From contig NW_021940931.1 in assembly GCF_004337985.1 (NCBI RefSeq), forward strand, positions 1 through 64,000: a stretch of DNA of 64,000 nucleotides, given 5' to 3'. This document shows positions 28,766 to 38,302 of this stretch, one piece after another; positions within the stretch are counted from its first letter, which is position 1; each line of letters begins with the position of its first letter. The DNA comes from Pyricularia pennisetigena (lineage: Eukaryota > Ascomycota > Sordariomycetes > Magnaporthales > Pyriculariaceae). The notes under the pieces are model-generated. The model was not told the DNA's origin, did not search any database, and was given only the letters and a program-made list of their open reading frames with translations. The position numbers and the translations under genes are program-made.

Positions 28766-30359
28766 ATGCATGACCGCATTTCTCACTGGATCGACAGACT
28801 GCCAGTGACGGCTGAAAAAGACGTCAAGCGCAAGCGTTGCGAGTACCCGCAAACTCGATCAAGCGATCTGCCGACGCCGCCCGCAACCCAAACCTGCCGT
28901 TTTACTGGCGATGTGCCGCCTAGTCCAATTATAAACACACCACCGACGAAGCGACAGCGAAATTTTCCGAGTCACCAAGCCGAAGTTGAGGAGGTCGAAC
29001 AGACACCCCGTCCTACCGTCGCCGCTCTCCGCGGCAATGTCTCCCTCAGTTACTCTACATCATCGAAGGCAACGAGCAAGCGCAGCAGTAGCCCTCGCAA
29101 AAGGCAGGCAGAATTGGAGGTGGAGCCCGAAGAAGCTATTCAGGTGCGGTCACTGGCTAACGGCAGACTACCGGATGAGCTGTTCTCGCTTGTGTCTGAG
29201 CTCGAAAAAGCTGCAAGCGGTGATACACCAGTGCTGCACGCGTCACTCAAGCAGGAGCTAAAATACGCGGAAGAGAAGGCAAAGGAGAGGCGTGCGTTGG
29301 GGTATCGCATACCTGACTCCGCATTTACGAGGGGAGAAGAAGATACGACGGGAGATTTGATCACCGACGTCCCCGCCTCTAGAGTCTGCGAGGTGCTTCT
29401 CGCCGCTTTACGCTGTCAAGAACGCAAACATGACGAAAATGGGTGGAATCAGGCTGTACATTACCGGCTGCTACGCCTGGCGCTTCCAGCAGATGGATTT
29501 GTCGACTTCGAGCCGTGGTATGACCGTTTCTCGTATTGTTCGCCCAACTCAACTTTGTTGCTGACATTTTGCGCCGCCAATACTGCCTAGCACAACCGCA
29601 AGAATTACTCCCGACATCCTCCCGAGGTCTTCTTCATCGGGAAAAAAGGTCGATTACTGTTTTATAGTCAACGGCGCGTCTGTTTTCGATCAGCCAGCCA
29701 TGGAGGCGGCCAACAGGACTGGCGCATGGAAGACACCGGCACAAATTATTGAGACACTGCGTCGCAGGACGCCCGGAACATCCATCAATCATACCGACTT
29801 TGGCCCGCTGAACAAATGGCCCATCGCCATCAGCGCCGAAGCGAAGAGACCCGGCGAGTCGGGCGAGAAGGCCGAGCTGCAGGTGGGGGTCTGGCAGGCC
29901 GCACAGTGGAGGTTGCTCGAATGGCAGCGGCAGGAGCAACAGAATAAACTACAAATTCCACGGCATTCACAACGATCGCTGGCCGCTATGGACATGGAAG
30001 ACGAGATAGGTGAAGGGGAGGCGGGGGTCCGCGTCCTGAGCCAAGACATTGCTGCCGTTACCGCACCTAGCCAGATCTCAATACCTCCTTCGGTTACACC
30101 TGATTTAGCTTTTCTCCCGGCACTTATTATCGTCGGCCATGATTGGAAGTTCGCAGCCACAACGCGGGAGGATTGCGATGGCGGCCGGACAGTACTGTGG
30201 ACAGAATCTACGATTGGTAGCACCAGCAACCTGCTTGGCATCTACCGGATTATCTGGTGTGTCCGCCGGCTGGCAAGGTATGTCAAGGAGAGACATTGGC
30301 CTTGGTACGCTGAGCACGTCCTAGGCCTGTGTCTGAATGCGGAGAAAGACCAAACATGA
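28766..30359 (+). CDS. PD-(D/E)XK nuclease-like domain protein
   Basis: Two exons, 28766-29517 and 29591-30359 (506 residues), with a 73-nt GT-AG intron (donor GTATGA). Splicing yields FEPCTTARI, a typical sequence of this fungal family. The start MHDRISHWIDRLP matches the usual N-terminus of such proteins. Residues about 30-120 are basic and low-complexity, and a helical segment follows. The nuclease-like core has GKKVDYCFIVNG (aspartate of the PD motif), then AISAEAKRPGE (E-x-K) and ELQVGVWQAAQWRLL. The C-terminal part has FLPALIIVGHDWKFAATTRE and VLWTESTIGSTSNLLGIYRI. These are the expected landmarks of the fungal PD-(D/E)XK-like family (Pfam PF20516, from memory). Enzymatic activity is unproven for the family as far as I know. 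No break is seen. Confidence 0.8.
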
Positions 30360-32236
30360 CAGAAATGGCAAGTGATGACGAGAGATTAACTTATGTGGAG
30401 TTTTGCTGTGCCAAGAATAATGGCGACAAGGCAGCCCCCAAATACCCTCCTTGTTGGAGGTCTGTGGCTGTATTGAAAGTCCTTGAGAGATCCTCTGTGC
30501 AAAGCGCCTCCACATCGCCTTGAATGACGCCTAGTTCCCGGCATGTTTTTTTTGGGAAACGATGGGCAGTACGAACCACTACAGGCATGCACGGGCTCAA
30601 GCATGCTGAACCCCTGTTTTAAAGTCAGTTACTCTGCTCCGTATTCCCATGCTCAAAGTACATATATTGATCACCTTGCGTTCGAATATAGCCTGAGAAG
30701 TTATGGAAAAACATATGCTAGTCAATTCCCAGACTCATCTAATTCCAGCCCATCCTTCCGAGAGGAAAATCAAGATGGCCACCTGGATTTGTGAGGAATT
30801 GGGCCACGTTTTTGAGGAGAAACAGGATAAATGAGCGGCATGCTGGGGCGTCATATTTGGGATTGAAGCCTTCCTTTCATTGCAGGCCGGCCACCACGAT
30901 CCACGCTGCTGAAACTCGACCAGGTGACATAGCGATTTTGGCAAAGTGATGCCAAATTCCCTATACGGACAAAGTAACCGAAATGAGAAGGAAGCGAAAT
31001 GATGGTGGAATAATCCAGAGTGTCAGGATTGTGGTGCAAGTGGCACCGGGCGGGTTGTCACAATTGTTAGAATCGCAACCTCGGACGTCTTGTCCGTATG
31101 CTGAAATTGAACTGCTGCGATGTCGATGGCGGGGAACGCTGGTAATTTGAACCAGAGCCTCGGGATTGTGATAAACTCAGTGATGACAAATCGTATGGTG
31201 ATGACGGAAAAAAATTGTCGTGATGGGCCAGGAAGGAAAAACTCGGCGGCACAATTCAGGTTGGTCATTTAGTCCGGACGTTGCGAAGCTTGGCACCTAT
31301 GGGACTGGCATGGGGAAGTGGGGTTGTATGGCGAAACGAAGGACATGGGGAATCAAAGTGGATTAAAACGTTAGACGTTGTACAGCACCATGGGGCACGC
31401 TGTGTGACCAACACACTTTAAAACCAGTTGTTTGACGCAGCCGTGTAACCAGATGGTTTTTGCAAGTATGGCATGTACTTTTGTGTAAATTAACACAGCA
31501 AACATAAAAGATTATGTATAATAAATGTTTATTTCGGTACCCAATCTACGTTGTGCATTGAGCGCATTGTTCCATAATGCGGAGAAAATGCAAGGTTCGT
31601 GGCTGCCTCAGGGAAAGCATAGTATAACACTGAAAACAATACTCGAATCTCCTACTGTGACCAAAGTTTTTATCGATGTACGCAACTATTCGGATGCCCT
31701 ACATGCCGAGCACTTTAACAAATAGATGATAACTGTCGAGTTTATAGGCGCAGTCTGGTCAGGCTGGGTATGTGAATGCCGTCACACACGAAGCGCTGAG
31801 CAGCTCGGCCGACCGCTCAGAAAGGCGGCTGATCCGCAAATCCGAGTCATCTACCAGCATCGGAAGGCCTTGCTTTGGCTTCGCTTCGCTGCTCAATTGG
31901 ACTGATTACTCCACTTCTGGAGCGTTAGTGACACAATTTGGGGGCCTGGAATACATGTGTTGCACACAACCGCCACGTTCTAAAAGGTTAGTTAAGAACG
32001 AGTTTACCAACCCGATCGTCCTCGTCAGCCTTTTTCCTTAATTAACAACCTTTGCATGTTTTCTCAGAACAACAACTAGCTCAGCAAACGCCACATTTGC
32101 GAACACAGAAGTCCAGATACGATACCGCGTTGCAAGGCGAGAGGAAATTGAACAGTCCCTCGTTCCGGTAGTAGTAAGACTGTCCCAGCCGAAAGCGCGA
32201 AACATGCTCTTCTCCCACTGAGAATTGCTCCAAATT
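30360..32236. other. No gene recognised
   Basis: About 1.9 kb between the nuclease-like gene and the end of the IFI6-like gene. Several short ORFs exist on both strands without motifs. Confidence 0.4.
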
Positions 32237-32907
32237 TCACAACCACGAATTCATCCGCCCAATCACAGTTCCAGCTGATACAGCCATGGCTCCTCCTACG
32301 ACCTGGACCAGTCCAAACACAGTCGCTGCCCCATAACCTCCCATCGCTGCACTCTGACAAGTGACGAAGAGCGAAGGCGCAACCACGCTGCCTAAACCAC
32401 TTTGCGCAGCAGCCACAATACTACCTATGGACCAAAAAAAGACTTTCGTCAACCGAGATTCGGGGTTTCCCACTTACTCTGTTTATCCCCATCTCGAAAG
32501 GTCTTGCCCCAATACCCAAACTCACCTGCAATAGGTCTCGACGCGCTGAAGCCAACCGCGCCCAGCGCTGGGAGCGTAAATACAGCCGGTGCAGCAACCA
32601 TAGCGATTCCTGATATCCCCAAGATTACCGCAGCTGCTTTGCCGTAGTTTGTGGGAATGTCTTGAGCTGTCTGAGTTGCGGCATCGGGAATGTTTTCGCC
32701 GACTTTCTCGGCGAGAAATTTAGCACCATCGACTGCCTCACTTGACAGCTTGACGGCTTGGCCTACCGGTCTTGGAATGAGTTTGGCAGCTTTTTCGGCT
32801 ATTTCCATCAAGATGTCGCATGCGATGTTCATGGCGGCCTTCGAGGCTTTGGCTGTGGGCTTGAGGGTCAGTTGAGCAAGCGTGGTGGTGTTCTGGAAAA
32901 AGTGCAT
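32237..32907 (-). CDS. IFI6/IFI27 (ISG12)-like membrane protein
   Basis: Two exons, 32907-32526 and 32424-32237 (189 residues), with a 101-nt GT-AG intron (GTGAGT donor, CCATAG acceptor). Splicing joins RPIAG to SIVAAAQSGLGSVVAPSLFV, which restores the glycine/alanine-rich core of the interferon-inducible IFI6/IFI27 family: ALGAVGFSASRPIAGSIVAA followed by LFVTCQSAAMGGYGAATVFG. The N-terminal half (to about residue 75) is amphipathic and helix-rich, and the C-terminal half has three or four hydrophobic segments. Animal members sit in mitochondrial or nuclear membranes and affect apoptosis; the fungal role is unknown. The start was chosen as the ATG at 32907 (MHFFQN). The frame extends further upstream without an ATG that fits better. 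Confidence 0.75.
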
Positions 32908-33227
32908 CTGAAGTCGTTTTCCCAAAGGGTAGGCTTCCACATGACGTCCCGTACTGAGCGCTTTGCGATCGGGCCTAAAATTTAGCTTGTCACACTGGCG
33001 TGCATAATACATGCAAGTGGCCCATCGGCAAGTGAGCCTTGATGGGCAACATTCCAAACCGCCCCAACACGGAAGATTTTCTTTTTGACATGCTAGATGA
33101 CCAAATTGACACACGGTTGACGACCGGTAAAAGCCCAAAAGCTCTATAATGGGAGAGGCCGGTCTACTTGTAACCTATATTTCTTCGCCATCACATATTT
33201 CAACCAATCCCATCCCTATAGCGAAAC

Positions 33228-34001
33228 CTATTTTATATTCGACTCCGTTGTTCTATATAATTTTGGTATCTCATCATCGGCGTAATCCCAACTTTTCGGT
33301 TTCTCAAACGTATACAAATCGGATAAAAGGGGCGTTGCACTTGAAAAATTAAGAGGGGATGGACGGCTTTCCGGCTCCATTTTGTACAATTCAAGCCAAG
33401 CCCAACGCTGTAATTTTGGACCCACATAGCTGTCCCATTTACAGTTGGCAGTCCAGTATTCATAGCGTAAAACGGGCGACTCGAGCTTGTCCGCCCTAAT
33501 TGTTAAAAAGGTACCCCTTATGCCTAGATTCTGAATGGTCTGCCTATTTGGGAACGGTGGCCGGGTCTCGCTTGGGAAAGTCCCCGGTTGACGTAGGTTC
33601 TGGTTGGAAATACGAAATTGAGCATGGTTAATTACGAAATCTGGTTTCGATGGCTGTTGAACGGTGTCGATCTGCGATGGGATTACCAATGCACGGTTGT
33701 CACCAACGCGCCGAAGATTGTCGATTTTGGCAACGTTAGGAGTATCGGCCCATACCATATCCCGAGTTGTCCAGCCTTGATAAGAAAGCTCCCTCAAAGT
33801 TGAGCCGAATTGATCGTCCATAGGTCTCAGTGGGTAAAATTGATGGATGATTGATGAGGGTTCGTCGGGGAAACATTGAGTATGCTTTGTGATTCTAACC
33901 ATTTCCTCTACATATCCATTGACGACAAACGTTTGAGATGTTGCGTGACTTTGCCTCACAGTTAAGAACACCAAGCCAACGTAGTTCGGCAAATGCTCCA
34001 T
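33228..34001 (-). CDS. Conserved-looking fungal protein of unknown function
   Basis: An uninterrupted 257-codon ORF from an ATG at 34001 to a natural stop. The composition is that of a real globular protein (Trp- and Tyr-containing, balanced charge), with segments such as LRELSYQGWTTRDMVWADTP, RGTFLTIRADKLESPVLRYE and ETRPPFPNRQTIQNLGIRGT. There is no signal peptide or clear membrane helix; a short hydrophobic stretch, NYVGLVFLTV, is near the start. I do not recognise the family. It lies tail-to-head between the IFI6-like gene and the C2H2 gene, all on the minus strand, but with separate promoters by spacing. Confidence 0.55.
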   Translation of the reverse strand: MEHLPNYVGLVFLTVRQSHATSQTFVVNGYVEEMVRITKHTQCFPDEPSSIIHQFYPLRPMDDQFGSTLRELSYQGWTTRDMVWADTPNVAKIDNLRRVGDNRALVIPSQIDTVQQPSKPDFVINHAQFRISNQNLRQPGTFPSETRPPFPNRQTIQNLGIRGTFLTIRADKLESPVLRYEYWTANCKWDSYVGPKLQRWAWLELYKMEPESRPSPLNFSSATPLLSDLYTFEKPKSWDYADDEIPKLYRTTESNIK

Positions 34002-34273
34002 TAAACATGTGAAAACTCGCTTGTGGTTCTGTTACATTGATACAAAAGCAATTCGCCGGGTAAAATTCAACACCTCTTACTGCTTGTGAACTCCGAACAC
34101 CATCTTCATCAGCCCGATCTCCGCAGAAAATACTCTGCTGGGTTGACCTCTGTTACCTGGCTTTCCCGTCAATTTGGTGAATTCTAACGTTTCTGGCCTC
34201 CATCTTCGAGTTGCCGCACAACGCTAGCGCTTGGATGTTTGTGGGAGAAAAGGCCATAGACTGCCGTTTCAAA

Positions 34274-35211
34274 CTAATGTCCAATGAGCTTCCCACCAAG
34301 CATCATCTCTTTGACCCGGTTTTGAACGTTGCTGAATCGTATATATCCGCAAGACTCGCTTTCGAGGTGGCTGATGAGGGATGCCAGAGTTTTGAATTCG
34401 CTGCGGCAGGTTACTTTCGGGCAGTGATAATATGATTGTTGATCTACGAAATTCCACGTCCATGCCGTTAGACCGAAACTGTCGCCGCGCCCACAGGAAG
34501 GGGCTGTAAAGGAACAACGGTAAAAGCGAGGCAAGACGGCGCAGGGTCAGACAGCCAACTTACGGACGGGAGACTTCAAATGCTGATCCAGGCTTTGTAT
34601 CTTTTGGAAAACGCGGTGGCATAGATAACACTCGTAGCCAGATCCATTCCAGGTGTGAACCGTAGCCTCGTATTCCACCTCACCAGTCCAACCGATTAAT
34701 TTCTTAGAAATGACGCCCTGCGGATCACGGCTGCGGACAAGGCGGTAAAGGGCGTCGCGCGAGAGGTTCTGCGTGTTGGGGCACGTGCCAGACTCGAGAT
34801 GGTTGACTATGCCGGTTGCGGTAGTATATGCCTTCATGCACAGAGGGCACTGGACCGACGAGCCACGGTGGATTTTGGAGTTCAAGTGCTGGTCACGAAA
34901 GTCGCGTTAGACACATCGCCACAGTTTTCAGCTGGGCCTGAGGGAGACAAGTAATTATGGAAAAGTGACTGGTATAGGTAGCCTGGTTCGGGATCAGTGC
35001 TTGCCTGGCGCGCATTATTAGGATTTGCGAATTCGCGGTCGCAGTCGACACAACACGAATGCTCATTCGCTTCGTGGCTAACCCGGTCCTGCGCGCTGTT
35101 GAACATGTCGTAGCACCGGCGGCATTCTGTATGGTTGGTACTTTTGCGGTGCTGCTTGAGGGCCCGCCTGCCCGAAGGGAAAGGTTTGCCGCACTCCCAA
35201 CATGTTGACAT
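34274..35211 (-). CDS. C2H2 zinc-finger protein
   Basis: Three exons, 35211-35005, 34888-34564 and 34443-34274, giving 233 residues. The first intron (116 nt) has a GC donor (CAG|GCAAGC) and a normal AG acceptor with CTAAC upstream; joining it gives NNARQHLNSKIHRGSSVQCP in frame. The second is GT-AG (GTAAGT, 120 nt) and joins SPVH to QQSYYHCP. Fingers: CWECGKPFPSGRRALKQH at the N-terminus, CCVDCDREF...HLNSKIH, CPLCMKAYTTATGIVNHLES, CYLCHRVFQKIQSLDQHLKS, and CPKVTCRSEFKTLASLISHL at the C-terminus. This series of fingers is typical of a fungal C2H2 family whose targets are unknown. Start at ATG 35211 (MSTCWECG). No frameshift is needed. Confidence 0.8.
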
Positions 35212-35379
35212 TACGAAGCGGGGTGGATAAATCGTAGATAGCAATGGTAACGATAAATCAGGTCTCTTGTGCCATGGGGTTCGGAGTATCTACGTTGCTG
35301 GCGATTCACATAGTTCTGAGTGTAATTGCCTGCATGAGAGACTTGGACAAGAGATGAACTGGGCCCCTTGCAAAACGGC

Positions 35380-35506
35380 AAGTCATACAAGAGGCCCTTC
35401 ATTTCGTGGGATGGAGCAAGAGCGCAGCCCGATTCCTAGGCTTGGGCAACAAATGGCGGGGTCCACATCACACGATGTCAATTGGGCTTTTTGGGGGCCG
35501 GGCGAG
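35380..35506 (-). repeat. Dispersed repeat R1, copy e (inverted)
   Basis: The reverse complement reads CCCGGCCCCCAAAAAGCCCA, then CCGCCATTTGTTGCCC, GCTCTTGCTCCATCCCACG and AATGAAGGGCC. It is the best partner of copy b, with many C/T differences. It lies about 170 bp upstream of the C2H2 gene's start. Confidence 0.65.
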
Positions 35507-35509
35507 TAA

Positions 35510-36541
35510 TAACGCCAGTGTTACATCGCAGATTTCTGCTAGCCCATTGCACGTCCACTCGTGCATCAATCAAATTGGACAGATAGGCTGCCGCCCGAAG
35601 ATGGCTTACGTGGGAAAAGAGGGGTAGCTGCCTTTGTGTGCTGGCGACCCGCTTGGCTTATCGGCCATACCTATCAACATCGCGCTGAAAAGCCCGGCCC
35701 ATGTTTCCCCGCCCCAAGTCTACAACCGTTGTAGAAAGTTATACAAGTCTCAAGGGCAATATGGCAGGCTGATGGCAGGGCAACACAGGAACGCACGAAG
35801 CCGAAAACGTGATCTTTCTCGGCTCACATTTTCAAAATTATGCCAGGATTAATACCAACCGTCTTGTTAGATCTGCTCCAGGGTTAGGGTAAGTCCAATT
35901 CAGGTGCAGGGCTCGGAAAGGCAACCCGATAAAATAGTGGCTAAGATGTTTGCACTGGTCCTTGAGCAAGTGCATTCCGATTTACCCACATGCTAACAAG
36001 TCAATTTCATTGGGAGTTAGAAGGCTTGGTTGGTGAGCTTATCAACGAAATTAAATATCTCAAGACACTGCCATCGTGCGACATTTCTCTGGCGCCGTTG
36101 GGAATTCTTCATTTGCATTGCAGCCTGCGCCGCTTCGGTTGATTCACAAAAAGGCTTGGAAATGACGATGAAATAATCGTACTGCCTTGTTAATCACCGG
36201 AAGAAAGTCAACTTGCCATCGCTCGTGCACAAAGCGAAAGATAACAAAGAAATTACTGCAGACAATCGTGAGGTCTAGCCCAAACCATAAGCTTCTGTGT
36301 TCCATTATTGCTGAGTATCCCGAAAAAATATAGAAATTGACCATAAATTTGCCAAGAAATCGCTTGTGATAAACAAAAGCCCAATTTCGATTTCACATAT
36401 ATCTTTTGAGTAGAGTGGATCGCCCAAAGATCGAGCTTCGGCCGGCCTAATAACCTCAGACACAAACGCTGGCTCCCTACTCCAGTAAAGTGAAGCAAAC
36501 GCACAAGAAAGCTCATTCCATATGACAGACGATAAACCCCT
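35510..36541. other. No gene recognised
   Basis: About 1 kb without supportable coding sequence. ORFs at 36144-36576 on the minus strand overlap in three frames and have no motif. Confidence 0.4.
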
Positions 36542-36892
36542 ATGGACGTGGTAGGCTGGCACAAACTGGCGCCCAACCTCTGGTCACCTCAGTTGGTCCA
36601 CAATGGAACATCCATCCACGATCCAGCTGCTAAAACACAAACGCTGCAGACAGAAGTGCTTGGCCGTTTTTCCAAAGAGGGCGACTTGAAAAAAGATCCT
36701 TTCACGACTTGCTCTGTTAAGAAGCTAAAATAAAGTGGGACACAGCGGTTTCTGTGGAGGGGCGGAAAAGGCCTGCATCGGGGTGCAGAGCACGTCTCCA
36801 GGCACAGACGGCATCACAGTCCGGCTGCTCAAAGCATGCTGGACATTCCTCAGCGAGCAGATCCGCAAACTCTACCACTCCAACCGTTTGTG
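36542..36892 (+). pseudogene. Tad-like LINE ORF2 fragment (5' edge of RT)
   Basis: Encodes, with one frame change near 36725, stretches parallel to ORF2 of the LINE at 43.6 kb: EVLGRFSKEGDLKKDPF (versus EVLGRFSAEDDLQGDPL) and ACIGVQSTSPGTDGITVRLL (versus SCIGVTSTSPGIDGITVRLL). Only about 115 codons survive. Both ends are lost and an in-frame TAA is present at the switch. Its right edge coincides with the end of the DUF7587 gene on the other strand. Confidence 0.75.
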
Positions 36893-36898
36893 GCATAC

Positions 36899-38302
36899 TC
36901 AGGTAGGCGCGCTAGATTCCCACCTGATGTACTTCGATAACTGTATCCTTGAAAGCTTTGAATCTTGTTTCAGCCTTTCTAAACGTTCCAAGGCGCTCCC
37001 ATTGGTCATAAGGAAGAAAGTGGTGTATGATTGACCATCCACTGCCAGTAACAGCTTCCGAGTGAACCTCTCAATGTCAATGACCACGCTGTTTGCTAGA
37101 CGAAGATAGCTCTTTGACAGGATGAGTTTCTCCATTCCTTGCTTCGTTGTCGCACAGACTTTGCTGATAGCCTTGACAATATTTTCGAGGCGGGAGACGA
37201 GAAACAGGAAATCTTTCTTTGCGTCAAGCAAAAAAGCCACGTTTTTGACCAAGGTGAGAGATTGTTGTAGCTCGGGCATAGTTTGGTCCAAGGAGTCGTA
37301 TGGTGATTTATAGCTGAGGGACCGCCGACGTTTCCAGATGAGATCACCGTTATGCTTTAACGTGGTCAAGTCGATATGTTCCGTGAATTGGGCAAGGAAG
37401 ATTAGGAGCTCAAGGTCTGCGGGGTCCCTAGCCTGTAGGGATAAGAGGCTAACAGCCATAGGAAGCTGGAAATCTCTGCTGACCGGGGCGAGAAGGTCCG
37501 ACAGTTGTTTGCCTTGCGACGAGTGAAATTTGGCGTATTCCCTGTCCCACTGCTGACGCTTCCTCCTCACCCATTGGGACCATTGAGTAGGATCCTCTAA
37601 CAATTCCGGGTGTAGTTCAAAAATACCGCGGCGGGCCAGTTCTGCAGCACAGACAACTGAGGATTTGCCTTCAATGCAAAGCGCCCCCTGCGAAAGGAAC
37701 TCGCCAAAGTAGTAACCCATTTGACGCATGCCCCACAGAGTTTTGAGGCTCTTCTGGTAGCCGTCCTTGTACGATATGGCATCCTCTTTGAGCGATTTGG
37801 TATACCTATCAATGAGGTAGGCGTCCCGGACGAATACCAACTCGGAAAATTGGGTTGTACTTATAATGACGATATGGACCTGCTCAAGCGATAGGTTGCG
37901 GTAATGTTGCAATAAGATGACGAGCTTCAGCGCGAATAAAAATGAGCTTGTCCATGAGACGAAGTTTGAGTGCCCAAGGCTCTTCGGCAGCCACCAGAGA
38001 TGTCGGTTGAGAGCATCGGCCACTTCTGCAGCTGGTCGAGAGTTCATACTTGTTTGACTGCCGAGCTTCGTGTCGAGTTGAGCGGCATCCTGTGAGAGTA
38101 TCCAGTTCCCAGATAACATGCCAGAAGAACCAGGATAGCAAACTCGGAACAGAAACGCAGGCACGTCGGGAGAAACTTGTTCCCGATTGGCGTGGAAAGG
38201 GCCCCAGAAAAAGGGGAGCTGTCTTTGCGTTTCAGTGTTATCCTGGATATTCAAGGCGGCGAATGACCCCGAAATCTCGTCAAAGGCCATTTTCCCGGTC
38301 AT
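36899..38302 (-). CDS. DUF7587-type protein
   Basis: Single-exon ORF of 467 residues, intact. The N-terminal half has PAFLFRVCYPGSSG, then HLWWLPKSLGHSNFVSWTSS, LFALKLVILLQHY, VHIVIISTTQF and YYFGEFLSQGALCIEGKSS. This pattern (an F-L-F-R strand, an S-W-T-S-S segment followed by a hydrophobic helix, and a Y-x-G-E-x-L-S-Q-G motif) fits the fungal DUF7587 family, whose layout recalls ADP-ribosyltransferase folds; that link is an inference. The C-terminal 250 residues are helical without a known motif. Two ATGs, 38302 and 38290, could serve as start. The stop codon lies a few bases from a LINE fragment, so the natural 3' UTR, and perhaps the C-terminus, may have been replaced. Confidence 0.7.
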   Translation of the reverse strand: MTGKMAFDEISGSFAALNIQDNTETQRQLPFFWGPFHANREQVSPDVPAFLFRVCYPGSSGMLSGNWILSQDAAQLDTKLGSQTSMNSRPAAEVADALNRHLWWLPKSLGHSNFVSWTSSFLFALKLVILLQHYRNLSLEQVHIVIISTTQFSELVFVRDAYLIDRYTKSLKEDAISYKDGYQKSLKTLWGMRQMGYYFGEFLSQGALCIEGKSSVVCAAELARRGIFELHPELLEDPTQWSQWVRRKRQQWDREYAKFHSSQGKQLSDLLAPVSRDFQLPMAVSLLSLQARDPADLELLIFLAQFTEHIDLTTLKHNGDLIWKRRRSLSYKSPYDSLDQTMPELQQSLTLVKNVAFLLDAKKDFLFLVSRLENIVKAISKVCATTKQGMEKLILSKSYLRLANSVVIDIERFTRKLLLAVDGQSYTTFFLMTNGSALERLERLKQDSKLSRIQLSKYIRWESSAPT

